Of a DNA stretch of 64,000 bases, positions 18,662-28,578 are shown one piece after another. Numbering within the stretch: position 1 is the stretch's first letter; every line of letters begins with the position of its first letter. The position numbers were made by a program, and so were the translations under genes. The stretch is taken from positions 1,910,338-1,974,337 of the forward strand of contig NZ_BMFJ01000001.1 in NCBI RefSeq assembly GCF_014638275.1, in the 5' to 3' direction. The stretch comes from Primorskyibacter flagellatus. GTDB lineage: Bacteria; Pseudomonadota; Alphaproteobacteria; Rhodobacterales; Rhodobacteraceae. The notes below the pieces were generated by a model, which ran no database searches, was not told the DNA's origin, and worked only from the letters and a program-made list of their open reading frames with translations.

Positions 18662-18752
18662 CCCATGTCCCTCCGGGCGTTGCCCGTCTGTCTTCGTCTC
18701 GTCGGCCTTTGCGGCCTTGGTGTCCGTCGGCCGTGGCGGCCAATCGGTCTGT

Positions 18753-18947
18753 TCAGCCCAGGGGGCCCTTGCGTCGCAGCAGACCAATCCGGGTCAGCTG
18801 GTATTCCGTCCATCCGCGCGTGCGTTCCGGCAGCAGCGTCAGGATCTGCCGGATTGCCCAGGCCCCGGCGATGATCTTCACCACCCAGAAGGCGCCATAG
18901 GCAACCAGTCCGGCGGGCGAGAAGAGAAAGGCGAAAAAGTCGCTCAT
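18753..18947 (-). CDS. 64-residue membrane protein in nuo cluster
   Basis: Begins [21 protein letters not shown] and has one clear hydrophobic helix (about residues 5-35), then a basic amphipathic tail. No family recognised. It lies between the 50-residue gene and nuoK on the same strand, 9 bases after its neighbour, so it is probably transcribed with nuo. Real-gene status rests on spacing, direction and a membrane-like composition; it could be an assembly or small structural subunit. Confidence 0.55.
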   Translation of the reverse strand: MSDFFAFLFSPAGLVAYGAFWVVKIIAGAWAIRQILTLLPERTRGWTEYQLTRIGLLRRKGPLG

Positions 18948-18956
18948 GCCCCGCCC

Positions 18957-19109
18957 CTACCCGAAGATGCCGATCAGGCCCGCGGTCACGACGCCCGCGG
19001 TGAGGATCAGCGGCGACACGACCCCCCGGAACCCCATGCGGCGTTCGACCATCATGGCGGCGGGAATGACCCCGCTGATGGAGACTGCGATCCAGCTTGC
19101 TATCGGCAT
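18957..19109 (-). CDS. 50-residue membrane protein in nuo cluster
   Basis: The ATG at 19109 shares one base with the nuoJ stop (TGATG), a classic coupled start. The peptide [20 protein letters not shown]...ends with a second hydrophobic stretch (LILTAGVVTAGLIGIFG), giving two helices in 50 residues. No family recognised. The frame is open further upstream inside nuoJ, but only this part looks like protein. A micro-subunit or assembly helper of complex I is possible. Confidence 0.55.
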   Translation of the reverse strand: MPIASWIAVSISGVIPAAMMVERRMGFRGVVSPLILTAGVVTAGLIGIFG

Positions 19110-19714
19110 CACAGCCCCTGCCCCGGCTTGACGTCCTTCAGTTCCATCGCCTTGGCCGGGTCGCGCCACATCTGGGCAAGCACGTTTTGTCGCTTGACGT
19201 CGGTGCGGTGGCGCAGGGTCAGCACGATGGCCCCGATCATCGCAACCAGCAGGACAAGGCCCGCCAGCTGGAACAGCAGGAAGTAACGGTCGTAGATCAG
19301 CAGGCCGAGCCCGCCGGTATTGGTCCCCTCGGGCATGACCGCAAGGCGGTTGCCCTCGGCCATTTCCGACGCCTCCCAGGACCCGTAGGCGAGGCCGAAC
19401 TGCATCAGCAGGATCACCCCGATCAGCAGGGCCAGCGGCATGTACTTCGCCATTTCGGCCTTCAGCGCGGAGAAGTCGATGTCGAGCATCATCACCACGA
19501 AGAGGAACAGCACCGCCACCGCGCCGACGTAGACGATGATGAGCAGCATCGCGACGAATTCCGCCCCAAGCAGGACAAACAGCCCGGCGGAGGAGAGGAA
19601 GGCCAGGATCAGCCAGAGCACCGAATGCACCGGGTTGCGGCTGACCACGGTGAAGAGCCCGCCCACGAGGGTCGAGACGGCGAACAGGTAGAAGGCCAGG
19701 GCTGTGACGGTCAT
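19109..19714 (-). CDS. nuoJ: NADH-quinone oxidoreductase subunit J
   Basis: 201-residue membrane subunit with five helices and the conserved segment [31 protein letters not shown]. The ATG at 19714 overlaps the stop of the preceding carboxymuconolactone-decarboxylase-family gene by 4 bases. The longer upstream frame is an overlap artefact. Confidence 0.95.
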   Translation of the reverse strand: MTVTALAFYLFAVSTLVGGLFTVVSRNPVHSVLWLILAFLSSAGLFVLLGAEFVAMLLIIVYVGAVAVLFLFVVMMLDIDFSALKAEMAKYMPLALLIGVILLMQFGLAYGSWEASEMAEGNRLAVMPEGTNTGGLGLLIYDRYFLLFQLAGLVLLVAMIGAIVLTLRHRTDVKRQNVLAQMWRDPAKAMELKDVKPGQGL

Positions 19715-20133
19715 TCCTCTTCTTCTCCTTTGGACGCGGCGTCGTGATCCTTCATCACGTCGTTCGCGATTTCTCCGGCGCGGGTCATGGCCGGGATACC
19801 GGCAAACATTGACATCTGCGCGATGCATTCGCCGATTTCCTGCTTTTTCGCGCCCGCTTCCAGCAGGTGGCGGACGGTCATGCGGATCTGCGCCTCGGCC
19901 TGCGCGCCCTGCATGGTCAGCCCGGCAAGGGTCAGGAACAGGCGGGTCTTAGCATCCAGCCCGTCCTTGTTGACCGCGTTGCCAAAGGCCATTTCCATCC
20001 ACTCCTTGGGCATCGTCGGCCAGAGGCTGTCGAACCCCTTGGGCGTGAAGGTTTCCAGCGCGGGGTTCATGGCTTTCACCATCTCCTGCGCCTGCGCCAT
20101 CATCAGTTCGAACGGAGTCTTTGCGTCGCTCAT
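19711..20133 (-). CDS. Carboxymuconolactone decarboxylase family protein
   Basis: 140-residue all-helical protein of the CMD/AhpD superfamily. The core pattern [12 protein letters not shown]....[37 protein letters not shown] matches the family. It lacks the CxxC pair of AhpD peroxidases, so it is not obviously redox active. It overlaps its upstream neighbour and nuoJ by 4 bases each, so it is translationally coupled inside the complex I operon. The function in this place is unknown. Confidence 0.8.
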   Translation of the reverse strand: MSDAKTPFELMMAQAQEMVKAMNPALETFTPKGFDSLWPTMPKEWMEMAFGNAVNKDGLDAKTRLFLTLAGLTMQGAQAEAQIRMTVRHLLEAGAKKQEIGECIAQMSMFAGIPAMTRAGEIANDVMKDHDAASKGEEEE

Positions 20134-20657
20134 GCGGCGTACCCTCCGCTCTGCCGGGTTCCTTCCAGGATGCTGACGACGTAGAAGGCCTGCCCCTCGA
20201 CGCCGGAGGGCATCAGCGACACCAGACCCTGAACCGCGCCGTGGTCGCCGATCGCCGGAATGCCGACCGCTTCGTTGTCGCCGACCGGAACGGTTTCGAA
20301 ATAGCGGGCAAGTAAGGTCAAAGCCTCTTGCGCCCAGTCAGCGGGGACACGGCCATGGAGTGCAAGCTCGTACCTTTGGCCTTCCCTGCTTCGTGCGCGC
20401 TCGGTCCGGTCGCAGAGTTCGGTGGTGACAAAGCTCTGCCCGTCCACCGTCTCGACCATCGAAACGGGACCGCCGGCATCGTAGCCGACGATGCCCATGG
20501 TCGTCACAGGTTTCAGACGGCCCAGGCGCAGCTGGAATTCGCGGAACATCTCGGGCCGCACGACCTCCGGCACCGGTTCGGCCAGGGCCGCGCCGGGATC
20601 CGGAAGCTTCGGGCCCGGTCCGCCGGTGAGGCGGGATATCCAGCCGGAAAGGCTCAT
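20130..20657 (-). CDS. Hypothetical protein between nuoI and nuoJ (possibly SUFU-like)
   Basis: 175 residues; the ATG at 20657 overlaps the nuoI stop by 4 bases, and the 3' end overlaps the next gene by 4. It is soluble, with no signal peptide. The part [20 protein letters not shown] followed by [19 protein letters not shown] and FYVVSILEG resembles bacterial suppressor-of-fused domain proteins by pattern only; this is a weak guess. Its tight coupling suggests a real gene of the nuo transcript. Confidence 0.6.
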   Translation of the reverse strand: MSLSGWISRLTGGPGPKLPDPGAALAEPVPEVVRPEMFREFQLRLGRLKPVTTMGIVGYDAGGPVSMVETVDGQSFVTTELCDRTERARSREGQRYELALHGRVPADWAQEALTLLARYFETVPVGDNEAVGIPAIGDHGAVQGLVSLMPSGVEGQAFYVVSILEGTRQSGGYAA

Positions 20658-21148
20658 CGGTAGGGTGCGTCCAGTTCGAGGTTGCGGGCGATCTCGGCTT
20701 CCCATCTCTCGCCGTTGGCGAGCAGCTTGGCCTTGTCGTAGAAAAGTTCCTCGCGCGTTTCGGTCGCGAATTCGAAGTTCGGCCCCTCGACGATGGCATC
20801 GACCGGGCAGGCCTCCTGACAGAAGCCGCAGTAGATGCACTTGGTCATGTCGATGTCGTAGCGCGTGGTGCGGCGGGAGCCGTCCTCGCGCGGTTCGGCG
20901 TCGATGGTGATGGCCTGCGCGGGGCAGATCGCCTCGCAAAGCTTGCAGGCGATGCAGCGCTCTTCCCCGTTCGGATAGCGGCGCAGGGCGTGCTCACCGC
21001 GGAAGCGCGGGGAGAGCGGGCCCTTTTCGTGCGGATAGTTCACGGTAGCCTTGGGCTTGAAGAAGTACTTCATGCCCATCTTGAACCCCTGCCAGACATC
21101 CATCAGCAGGAAGTACTTCGCGGCGCGGGTATAGTCGATCTGGGTCAT
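20654..21148 (-). CDS. nuoI: NADH-quinone oxidoreductase subunit I
   Basis: 164-residue subunit carrying clusters N6a and N6b. Two ferredoxin motifs are present: Cys65, 68, 71, 75 ([11 protein letters not shown]) and Cys104, 107, 110, 114 ([11 protein letters not shown]). Length fits the alphaproteobacterial/mitochondrial TYKY type. It starts 1 base after the nuoH stop. Confidence 0.96.
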   Translation of the reverse strand: MTQIDYTRAAKYFLLMDVWQGFKMGMKYFFKPKATVNYPHEKGPLSPRFRGEHALRRYPNGEERCIACKLCEAICPAQAITIDAEPREDGSRRTTRYDIDMTKCIYCGFCQEACPVDAIVEGPNFEFATETREELFYDKAKLLANGERWEAEIARNLELDAPYR

Positions 21149-21149
21149 A

Positions 21150-22190
21150 TCAGCCTCCGATCATCCAGCGGGCATACGCCCCGCCGAAGAGTTCGAATTT
21201 CGCAAGGAAGGCAACGATCACCACCCAGACGAGCGACAGCGGCAGGAACACCTTCCAGCCGATCCGCATCAGCTGGTCGTAGCGGTAGCGCGGCACCACG
21301 GCCTTTGTCAGGGCGAAGACGAAGAACACGACGACGATCTTCAGCAGGAACCACAGGAACCCGTCTGGCAGGCCCGGGATCGGGGACAGCCAGCCGCCGA
21401 AGAACAGCAGCGCGGTCAGGGCGCACATCAGCACGATGGCAAAATATTCGCCGATCATGAACAGCAGGAAGGGGGTGGAGGAGTATTCCACCTGATAGCC
21501 CGCGACGAGTTCGGATTCCGCTTCCGGCAGGTCGAAGGGCGGGCGGTTGGTTTCCGCCATGGCCGAGATCAGGAAGAGGAAGAGCATCGGGAAATGCGGC
21601 AGCCAGTACCAGGAGAAGATGCCGAAGCGTCCGTCCTGCGCCATGACGATGTCGCCGAAGTTCATCGAGCCGGTGGTGATGATCACCCCGATGATGATGA
21701 GGCCGAGCGAGACCTCGTAGGAGATCATCTGCGCGGCGGACCGCAGCGAACCAAGGAACGGGTATTTGGAGTTCGACGCCCAGCCCCCCATGATCACGCC
21801 ATAGACCTCGAGCGAGGAGATCGCCATGACGTAGAGGATCGCCACGTTGATGTCCGACACGACCCAGGTCGGGTTGAACGGGATCACCGCCCAGGCGATC
21901 AGGGCCAGCGTGAAGGACAGCATCGGGGCGAGGAAGAAGACGAACTTGTCCGCGCCTGCCGGTACGATGACCTCTTTGGTGATGTACTTGCCGAAGTCGG
22001 CGAAGGACTGGAGCAGACCGAAGGCCCCGACCACGTTCGGCCCCTTGCGCAGCTGCACGGCGGCCCAGATCTTGCGGTCGGCGTAAAGCAGGAATGCCAG
22101 CGCGATCAAGAGCGGGACCACCAGCAGCAGGACCTGACCGAGTGTCAGGAGCAGGATGCCTAGGGGGTGAGTGGTAAAGAAGTCAGCCAT
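21150..22190 (-). CDS. nuoH: NADH-quinone oxidoreductase subunit H
   Basis: 346-residue membrane subunit forming part of the quinone channel. Conserved segments include [26 protein letters not shown] and [23 protein letters not shown]. Eight hydrophobic helices. It starts 6 bases after the stop of a small lipoprotein gene. Confidence 0.96.
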   Translation of the reverse strand: MADFFTTHPLGILLLTLGQVLLLVVPLLIALAFLLYADRKIWAAVQLRKGPNVVGAFGLLQSFADFGKYITKEVIVPAGADKFVFFLAPMLSFTLALIAWAVIPFNPTWVVSDINVAILYVMAISSLEVYGVIMGGWASNSKYPFLGSLRSAAQMISYEVSLGLIIIGVIITTGSMNFGDIVMAQDGRFGIFSWYWLPHFPMLFLFLISAMAETNRPPFDLPEAESELVAGYQVEYSSTPFLLFMIGEYFAIVLMCALTALLFFGGWLSPIPGLPDGFLWFLLKIVVVFFVFALTKAVVPRYRYDQLMRIGWKVFLPLSLVWVVIVAFLAKFELFGGAYARWMIGG

Positions 22191-22196
22191 TGGTCC

Positions 22197-22607
22197 TCAC
22201 ACCGTGGGTATTCCGTTGATCTTGCAGTTCTCCACCGTCACTTCGGCGTCGATCGTGCGAAATCCGGCGGGGATGGCCGCCGAGATGGTATAAATCGCAT
22301 CTGCCTGCCAGAGGCCAGAGACTTCGGCAGTTTTTGTGCGCAAATGCCGCGCGAATCCAAAGCCCCGGATCAGCGTGTACTGCGCCGCGGCGCATTCGGC
22401 ATAGTCGGTCACGTCATCAGGCGAGGTCGCGCCGCGCATCTTGACGTGAAAGGCGACCAGATCGTTGTCCAGCAGCCGTGTCTCGATGCCCTCGTAACTT
22501 GCCGTGGCCGGAGGGGCGGTGCGCAGCGGCGCGGCGCGCGTGACCTCCTGTCCCGCGGTGCAGGCGGCCAGCAGGCCCGCCGTTGTTATGAGGGCGAAAC
22601 GGATCAC
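22197..22607 (-). CDS. Small lipoprotein between nuoG and nuoH
   Basis: 136 residues with a lipoprotein signal peptide: hydrophobic start [11 protein letters not shown] and lipobox LLAAC, so Cys16 would be lipidated. The mature part (about 120 residues) has no recognised domain; it has cysteines in YAECAAA and VENCKI. The ATG overlaps the nuoG stop by 4 bases. Function unknown; envelope-anchored. Confidence 0.65.
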   Translation of the reverse strand: MIRFALITTAGLLAACTAGQEVTRAAPLRTAPPATASYEGIETRLLDNDLVAFHVKMRGATSPDDVTDYAECAAAQYTLIRGFGFARHLRTKTAEVSGLWQADAIYTISAAIPAGFRTIDAEVTVENCKINGIPTV

Positions 22608-24628
22608 TCAGCCGCGACCTTCGGAGCGTTGCGGGCCGCCACGTTGGCGGAGAGTTCCGCCATGATGGAGGAGGCGCGGGCGATCGGGTTGGTCAGGTAG
22701 TGATCCTTCACCGCCGGGGCGAAGGTCGCGTCGCCGAGGCTCGCGGCAGGCATCGGTGTCCAGTCGTTTTCCGCGACCTTGTCGATGCCCTTGAGGTGCG
22801 GAACAGCCTTGATGAGCGCGGTGCGCAGCTGCGCGAGGCTGTCGTAGGGCAGCGCCTCTCCGGTCTCGGCGGACAGGGCGCGCAGGATGGCCCAGTTCTC
22901 CTTCGCCTCGCCAGGGGCGAAACCGGCGCGCAGGGCAAGCTGCGGGCGACCCTCGGTGTTCACGAACAGGCCGTTTTCTTCGGTATAGGCGGCACCCGGC
23001 AGGATGATGTCGGCGCGATGCGCGCCGCGGTCGCCGTGGCTGCCCTGGTAGATCACCGTCGCGCCGGCGGCGATTTCGACCTCGTCGGCGCCGAGGTTGT
23101 AGATGACCTCTGCCCCTTCGATGGCGGCCTTCATCCCGCCCTCGGTCACGGCGCCTACATCCATCGCGCCGACGCGGGAGGCGGCGGTGTGCAGCACCAG
23201 CAGCTTGGCCTGACGGGCGGCGGCGATTTCCATGGCGGCGGCCAGAACGGCCTCGCCGTCGGCTTCGCGGATGGCGCCCTGCCCGACGATGACCACGCCG
23301 CGTTCGCCTTCGCCGACAGGTTCCGATTTCGCAACCTTGACGTGCTCGGACAGAGCCTTGCGGTCGCTGCCGAAGTGGTGGGTGTCATAGGTCAGGTCAG
23401 CCGCCTCGCCGATCACCCCGACAGTTGCGCCGTTCAGCCAGGCCTTGCGGATGCGGGCGTTCAGCACGGGCGCTTCGGCGCGGGGATTGGTGCCGATCAG
23501 CAGGATGCCGTTGGCGGCGTCGATATCCTCGATCCGTGCGGTGCCGACATAGGCGGAGCGATTGCCAATTGGCAATTTCGCGCCGTCAGTGCGGCATTCG
23601 ACAGTGCCGCCAAGGCCTTCGACCAGCTGTTTCAGCGCAAAGGCGGCTTCCACGGGGGCGAGATCGCCGATCAGGCCCGCAACCTTCTTGCCCTTCATCG
23701 CCTCGGCAGCCTTGCCCAGAGCTTCCGGCCAGGTGGCGGGGCGCAGCTTGCCGTTCTCACGAACGTAAGGTTTATCAAGCCGTTGGCGGCGTAGGCCGTC
23801 CCAGACGAAACGGGTCTTGTCGGAGATCCACTCCTCGTTCACGCCGTCATGGTTGCGGGGCAGGATGCGCATGACCTCGCGACCCTTGGTGTCCACGCGA
23901 ATGTTGGAGCCGAGCGCGTCCATCACATCGATGGTTTCCGTCTTGGTCAGTTCCCAGGGACGCGCGGTGAAGGCATAGGGCTTGGAGACCAGCGCACCGA
24001 CCGGGCAGAGGTCGATGATGTTGCCCTGCAGTTCGGAATCGAGCGTCTGGTTGAGGTAGGAGGTGATCTCCGCATCCTCGCCGCGCCCGGTCTGGCCCAT
24101 CTGGGTGATGCCCGCGACCTCGGTCGTGAAACGCACGCAGCGGGTGCATGAGATGCAGCGCGTCATGTGGGTTTCGACCAGCGGACCGAGGTTCAGGTCA
24201 TCGGACGCCCGCTTGGGTTCGCGGTAGCGCGAGAAGTCGACGCCATAGGCCATCGCCTGGTCCTGCAGGTCGCATTCCCCGCCCTGATCGCAGATCGGGC
24301 AGTCGAGCGGGTGGTTGATGAGCAGGAACTCCATCACCCCCTCGCGGGCCTTCTTCACCATCGGGCTGTTGGTCTTGATGACCGGCGGCGCGCCCTCGGG
24401 GCCGGGGCGCAGGTCGCGCACCTGCATGGCGCAGGAGGCGGCGGGCTTCGGCGGGCCGCCGACGACCTCCACCAGGCACATGCGGCAGTTGCCGGCGATG
24501 GAGAGCCGTTCGTGATAGCAGAAGCGCGGCACCTCGATCCCCGCCTGTTCGCAGGCCTGGATCAGGGTGAGCTTGGGATCGACCTCGATCTCCTGATCGT
24601 CGATGATGATCTTGCGCAGGTCAGACAT
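22604..24628 (-). CDS. nuoG: NADH-quinone oxidoreductase subunit G
   Basis: 674 residues from the ATG at 24628. Iron-sulfur ligands: [2Fe-2S] N1b Cys37, 48, 51, 66; N5 His106, Cys110, 113, 119; N4 Cys158, 161, 164 and the later Cys in DLCPVGAL. The extra CxxCxxxC of the N7 cluster found in E. coli is not seen, as expected for the alphaproteobacterial/mitochondrial type. The C-terminal two thirds is molybdopterin-oxidoreductase-like. An 84-base gap with a GC-rich hairpin precedes it. Confidence 0.96.
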   Translation of the reverse strand: MSDLRKIIIDDQEIEVDPKLTLIQACEQAGIEVPRFCYHERLSIAGNCRMCLVEVVGGPPKPAASCAMQVRDLRPGPEGAPPVIKTNSPMVKKAREGVMEFLLINHPLDCPICDQGGECDLQDQAMAYGVDFSRYREPKRASDDLNLGPLVETHMTRCISCTRCVRFTTEVAGITQMGQTGRGEDAEITSYLNQTLDSELQGNIIDLCPVGALVSKPYAFTARPWELTKTETIDVMDALGSNIRVDTKGREVMRILPRNHDGVNEEWISDKTRFVWDGLRRQRLDKPYVRENGKLRPATWPEALGKAAEAMKGKKVAGLIGDLAPVEAAFALKQLVEGLGGTVECRTDGAKLPIGNRSAYVGTARIEDIDAANGILLIGTNPRAEAPVLNARIRKAWLNGATVGVIGEAADLTYDTHHFGSDRKALSEHVKVAKSEPVGEGERGVVIVGQGAIREADGEAVLAAAMEIAAARQAKLLVLHTAASRVGAMDVGAVTEGGMKAAIEGAEVIYNLGADEVEIAAGATVIYQGSHGDRGAHRADIILPGAAYTEENGLFVNTEGRPQLALRAGFAPGEAKENWAILRALSAETGEALPYDSLAQLRTALIKAVPHLKGIDKVAENDWTPMPAASLGDATFAPAVKDHYLTNPIARASSIMAELSANVAARNAPKVAAE

Positions 24629-24676
24629 GGTCTCTCGCTCTTCGTCGCTCTGCCGGGGGTCCGGCGCTTGTCTCGG

Positions 24677-24703
24677 GCCCCGGCGCGTGGCGCGCACCGG
24701 GGC
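24677..24703. repeat. GC-rich stem-loop upstream of nuoG
   Basis: Arms gccccgg (24677-24683) and ccggggc (24697-24703) pair exactly around a 13-base loop, in the gap between a small gene and nuoG. No T-tract. It may stabilise or process the long nuo transcript. Confidence 0.45.
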
Positions 24704-24712
24704 TGAATTGGT

Positions 24713-25117
24713 CTACTTCAGGAAGGATCCGATCTGGCTGGAGGCGGCCATTTCCATCCGTCCCAGCTTGCACAGGTCTTCCTTCTTCTTCGGATCCAGC
24801 CCCTTGTCACGCATGTAGGCTTCGCCCCTCGCGCGCATCCGGGCCTTTTCCGCGTCGCTCTTGCGGTAGGCGTCGATCTCGGCCTCGGTATAGCCCATGG
24901 ACTTCGCCTGCCCGGCGAGGTCCCAGAGAAAGGCCAGCCCCTTCACGGTGCGCGGCCTGATGTCGTTGCAATTGTCGCTGATCTCGATCGCCATCGCGAC
25001 GGCGAACATCTGGTTGTCAATCGCGGCGACCTCGCGCAGCGGCGTCTTGGCGGCGCTGGCGGTCGCGGTCAGGGACAGGATCAGGCCAAGCAGGGTGGCG
25101 GTGGTCTTCAGGCGCAT
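24713..25117 (-). CDS. Exported hypothetical protein before nuoG (DUF5333-like)
   Basis: 134 residues from the ATG at 25117. A signal peptide MRLKTTATLLGLILSLTATASA precedes a helical, charged mature domain with two Cys (DNCND and DLCKLG). From memory it resembles the Rhodobacteraceae family DUF5333, which I could not verify. Located between two other small genes and nuoG on the nuo strand. Role unknown. Confidence 0.65.
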   Translation of the reverse strand: MRLKTTATLLGLILSLTATASAAKTPLREVAAIDNQMFAVAMAIEISDNCNDIRPRTVKGLAFLWDLAGQAKSMGYTEAEIDAYRKSDAEKARMRARGEAYMRDKGLDPKKKEDLCKLGRMEMAASSQIGSFLK

Positions 25118-25161
25118 GCGGGTCTCCCGTTCTTGCGGCGCGGGCGGGCCACGGCGGCCTG

Positions 25162-25182
25162 CCCATCTGCGCCGCAGATGGG
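25162..25182. repeat. Perfect 9-bp hairpin in nuo intergenic gap
   Basis: cccatctgc (25162-25170) and gcagatggg (25174-25182) pair exactly around a 3-base loop, in the 159-base gap between two small genes upstream of nuoG. This is one of the larger gaps in the operon. It has no T-tract on either side, so an mRNA-processing or stability element is more likely than a terminator. Confidence 0.55.
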
Positions 25183-25276
25183 TCCGGAGGGGCTTGTCAT
25201 GCAATAACATGCCTCCGCAATCGGTTGATATGAGGCAAATCCGCTCATTCCGACGCGCTCCGGGCTGCGAACAGGG

Positions 25277-25630
25277 TTACCATCCGGCACACTCCCCCCG
25301 CACGACGAGATCGCCGTTCACCAGCGGCAGCAGCGCGTCCTCGGTATCGAGGTCCGTCGCCAGGGTATGATCGGACCGTCCGAACTGGCGGATGCAGTAT
25401 TCGTTGGCGCGGTGACGGGCGGCTTCGCGGGCTCCGGCGAGGCTCTTGCCGGCGTCGTTGACCTGCACGGCGAACTGCGCGCGGTCTGCCTTGTCGCCCG
25501 ATGCCTTGGACCGGAACACCTGCCCGTCGAACACCATGCGCTGCCCCCAGAGCCGCTGCTTGCCGGGCCCCCGATTGCAGGCCGACAGCACGGTAAGCGC
25601 GACAAGGGCAAGGATCAGGGCGCGAGTCAT
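25277..25630 (-). CDS. Small lipoprotein in nuo cluster
   Basis: 117 residues; lipoprotein signal MTRALILALVALTVLSAC gives a lipidated Cys18. The mature part has a Phe/Arg-rich region and a YCIRQFGRSDH segment, and ends with ECAGW. An overlapping longer frame at 25245-25682 is a shadow. No known domain. The same strand and setting as the nuo genes suggest co-transcription. Confidence 0.6.
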   Translation of the reverse strand: MTRALILALVALTVLSACNRGPGKQRLWGQRMVFDGQVFRSKASGDKADRAQFAVQVNDAGKSLAGAREAARHRANEYCIRQFGRSDHTLATDLDTEDALLPLVNGDLVVRGECAGW

Positions 25631-25712
25631 GCCGCATCTCCGAAGTCATGGGCGGCACGGGCCGCGATGTGGGTTCGGGCAAACGTCGTCACGGGAACAC
25701 TCAAAGGCAGAC

Positions 25713-26168
25713 TCACTGGCACACCCCCAGAAGCGTCCAGGCGCCCTTGTAGAGATAGCCGGTGCCCTTGTGGTCGTTCGGCTTGGTGCCCGGCAGGTTG
25801 CGGGCCAGCGCCGTGGCTTTGGCGGTGGTCCAGCCGGGGCGGTCGACACAGCCCTGATTGGCGGCGGCGACGGCCAGCGGATGATCCGCGCGGGTCATCG
25901 GCGTGCCGTCGGCGCGGGAGATCTGGATGGCCGGGATGCCGCCCTCCTCCATCGTGAAGGGCACGGAATCGTTCGGGCCGAAGACCCAGGCATCGGCCTC
26001 ACGCCCCGGAGGCGCGGCGAGCGGCAGGAAGGTCGCGTTGTAGGACGTCCCCTGCACCGCCACCAGCGTGTTGCCGCCAACCCGGTTGACCCAGCTGTCC
26101 CGGACGGAACTGGGCGAACAGGCGGACAGCAGCGCCAGCGCGGTCAGGATATGCGCGAAACGGATCAA
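25713..26168 (-). CDS. Small lipoprotein after nuoF
   Basis: 151 residues; lipobox LLSAC at 14-17 gives lipidated Cys17. The mature domain contains a DAWVFGPNDS segment and ends WTLLGVCQ. No family recognised. It starts 3 bases after the nuoF stop, so it is almost certainly part of the nuo transcript. Confidence 0.65.
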   Translation of the reverse strand: MIRFAHILTALALLSACSPSSVRDSWVNRVGGNTLVAVQGTSYNATFLPLAAPPGREADAWVFGPNDSVPFTMEEGGIPAIQISRADGTPMTRADHPLAVAAANQGCVDRPGWTTAKATALARNLPGTKPNDHKGTGYLYKGAWTLLGVCQ

Positions 26169-26171
26169 GGC

Positions 26172-27467
26172 TTACTCCGCCGCCAGAACGGCCGTGCCGC
26201 CCCGCTTGATCTTGATGCGGTCCTCGATCACGTCGCGGAAGTTTCGGATCAGGCCCTGGATCGGCCAGGCGGCCGCGTCGCCGAGGGCGCAGATCGTGTG
26301 GCCTTCGACCTGCTTGGTAACGTCGAAGAGCATGTCGATTTCCTCGACCGCGGCCTCGCCTTTCACCAGGCGTTCCATCACCCGCATCATCCAGCCGGTG
26401 CCTTCGCGGCAGGGGGTGCACTGGCCGCAGCTCTCGTGCTTGTAGAACTTCGCCAGCCGCCAGATCGCCTTGATGATGTCGGTCTGCTTGTCCATCACGA
26501 TCACCGCCGCCGTACCGAGGCCGGAGCCCAGTTCGCCGCGCAGGTAGTCGAAGTCCATGATGGCGTCCTTCATCTTTTCCCCGCGCACGCAGGGGACTGA
26601 GGAACCGCCGGGGATCACGGCCAGCAGGTTGTCCCAGCCGCCGCGGATGCCGCCGCAATGCTTTTCGATCAGCTCTTCGAACGTGATCGACATGGCCTCT
26701 TCCACCACGCAGGGGTTGTTGACGTGGCCTGAGACCGCGAACAGCTTGGTGCCCGCGTTGTTCGCCCGCCCGAAGGAGGAGAACCACTCAGGCCCGCGCC
26801 GCAGGATCGTGGGGGCGACGGCGATGGATTCGACATTGTTCACCGTGGTCGGGCAGCCGTAAAGGCCAGCGCCGGCCGGGAACGGCGGCTTCATCCGGGG
26901 CATGCCCTTGCGGCCTTCGAGCGATTCCAGCAGGGCGGTTTCCTCACCGCAGATATAGGCCCCTGCCCCGTGGTGCAGGTAGAGGTCGAAGTCCCAGCCC
27001 GACTTGGCGGCATTCGGGCCCAGAAGACCGGCGTCGTAGCATTCGTCGATGGCGGCCTGCAGGGCCTCGCGCTCGCGGATATATTCGCCGCGGATGTAGA
27101 TGTAGCAGGCGTGGGCATTCATCGCGAAGGACGCGATCAGGCAGCCTTCGATCAGCGTGTGCGGATCGTGGCGCATGATCTCCCGGTCCTTGCAGGTGCC
27201 GGGTTCGGATTCGTCGGCGTTGACCACCAGATAGGCGGGGCGGCCGTCACTTTCCTTGGGCATGAAGGACCACTTGAGCCCCGTCGGAAAGCCCGCGCCG
27301 CCGCGGCCGCGCAGACCGGAGGCCTTCATCTGCTCCACGATCCAGTCGCGGCCCTTGGCGATGATACCGGCCGTGCCGTCCCAGTGACCACGGGCCTGCG
27401 CGCCCTTCAGCGTGCGGTCGTGCATCCCGTAGATGTTGGTGAAGATGCGGTCCTGATCCTTGAGCAT
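26172..27467 (-). CDS. nuoF: NADH-quinone oxidoreductase subunit F
   Basis: 431-residue subunit that binds NADH and FMN and carries cluster N3. The glycine-rich [10 protein letters not shown] is at 51-60. [4Fe-4S] ligands are Cys347, Cys350, Cys353 and Cys393 (CGQCTPC plus a distal Cys). It starts 3 bases after the preceding small membrane gene. Confidence 0.96.
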   Translation of the reverse strand: MLKDQDRIFTNIYGMHDRTLKGAQARGHWDGTAGIIAKGRDWIVEQMKASGLRGRGGAGFPTGLKWSFMPKESDGRPAYLVVNADESEPGTCKDREIMRHDPHTLIEGCLIASFAMNAHACYIYIRGEYIREREALQAAIDECYDAGLLGPNAAKSGWDFDLYLHHGAGAYICGEETALLESLEGRKGMPRMKPPFPAGAGLYGCPTTVNNVESIAVAPTILRRGPEWFSSFGRANNAGTKLFAVSGHVNNPCVVEEAMSITFEELIEKHCGGIRGGWDNLLAVIPGGSSVPCVRGEKMKDAIMDFDYLRGELGSGLGTAAVIVMDKQTDIIKAIWRLAKFYKHESCGQCTPCREGTGWMMRVMERLVKGEAAVEEIDMLFDVTKQVEGHTICALGDAAAWPIQGLIRNFRDVIEDRIKIKRGGTAVLAAE

Positions 27468-27470
27468 GCT

Positions 27471-27701
27471 CTACCCTTCTTGGTCCCGGCTCTGCTGACG
27501 CGCGCGCCAGACCTGCGTGGCTACGACCAGCGCCCAGACAAAGGCGGCGATGGCCATGAAATCAATGAGGAAGGCGTAACGCAGCGGCATGTCCAGCGCG
27601 GAGCGCAGGGCCTGCCCGCCGATCCAGAGCACCATGGCCCCGGCAACGACAAGCGCCAGCATCCGGCCCTTCCTCGCGATTGCGTCGTCCTGTTTCGTCA
27701 T
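27471..27701 (-). CDS. 76-residue membrane protein upstream of nuoF (DUF5337-like)
   Basis: Two hydrophobic helices (about residues 14-30 and 42-62) between charged ends (MTKQDDAIARKGR... and ...RARQQSRDQEG). From memory it resembles the Rhodobacteraceae family DUF5337; not verified. It lies 3 bases before nuoF. A complex I assembly or small membrane partner is possible but unproven. Confidence 0.65.
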   Translation of the reverse strand: MTKQDDAIARKGRMLALVVAGAMVLWIGGQALRSALDMPLRYAFLIDFMAIAAFVWALVVATQVWRARQQSRDQEG

Positions 27702-27723
27702 CCCCGGTCTCAGTCAACGTTCC

Positions 27724-28551
27724 TCAGTACACGCCGCCCTTGTCGACGCGCTTGGAAAACTCCGTATCGCCGCCAGTGGCCAGCGTGGCAGCCTGGTCGA
27801 TCCAGCTGTCGCGGGTCGCGCGGCCCTTGAACCCCTTCAGGTTCTGGTCGACCCAGGCGATTTCATCCGCGCTCCACCCGGCGATCTGGTCGAAATGGTA
27901 AAAGCCCATCTCGTTCAGCATGATCTCCAGCTTCGGCCCGACGCCCTTGATCTTCTTGAGGTCGTCGGCCCCGCCGTCCCGCGGCGCCGTCAGGCCGGAA
28001 GGGCGGGTGCCCTCGCCCGCATCGGCCCCGGCGAGGGGGGCGGCGACGTTGGCAGTGTTGGTGGCGTTTTCGTCGGCAATCGGCGCGGCGGGTTCGGTGA
28101 CGGTTTCCGTCGCAGGTGCCGCCGGGGCCGGCGCCACAGCGACCGGTTCGGCGGCGGGCGCGTCGGTGGCGGCGGTGCCGGTCACCGGGGCCGCTGCAGG
28201 CGCAGGGGCTGCGGTTGCCGCACCGGCGTTGGCCGGGCGATCGGCTTCGGCTGTTGCGGGCGTCGTGGCGGCGGCACCTGCCATGGGCGCGGCGACCGGC
28301 GCGGGGCTCGCACCCGGTGCGGGGGCGGCAGGCGGTGCGGCGACAGCATCGGGCGACTGCGACGATCCGGCGGGGGCGGAGGCAGACAGGTCATCCGCCT
28401 TGCAGACATAGGTGACCAGCAGCCAGCCCAGCACAACAGCCGCGACCGCACCGATCACGAAGCCCCAGAAGCCTCCGATGATGCCCAGCCACAGGATCAG
28501 CCCCGCTATTGCAGCGGCGATCCAGCAGAACAGCTTGCAGTTCCCGGTCAT
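27724..28551 (-). CDS. Membrane-anchored protein with Ala/Pro linker and NuoE-type HHH domain
   Basis: 275 residues in three parts. Residues 1-50 hold one or two membrane helices (residues 8-48). Residues 55-195 are a low-complexity Ala/Pro/Thr linker. Residues about 195-275 form a helix-hairpin-helix-like domain with IKGVGPKLE (201-209) and FKGRATRDSWIDQA (241-254). This domain matches the C-terminus of the adjacent NuoE at 52 of 81 positions by hand alignment. HHH motifs usually bind DNA or mediate protein contacts; here attachment to a complex I subunit suggests a structural role. Confidence 0.8.
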   Translation of the reverse strand: MTGNCKLFCWIAAAIAGLILWLGIIGGFWGFVIGAVAAVVLGWLLVTYVCKADDLSASAPAGSSQSPDAVAAPPAAPAPGASPAPVAAPMAGAAATTPATAEADRPANAGAATAAPAPAAAPVTGTAATDAPAAEPVAVAPAPAAPATETVTEPAAPIADENATNTANVAAPLAGADAGEGTRPSGLTAPRDGGADDLKKIKGVGPKLEIMLNEMGFYHFDQIAGWSADEIAWVDQNLKGFKGRATRDSWIDQAATLATGGDTEFSKRVDKGGVY

Positions 28552-28578
28552 GGTCCTTGTCCCCCTAAACGTCGGTCA

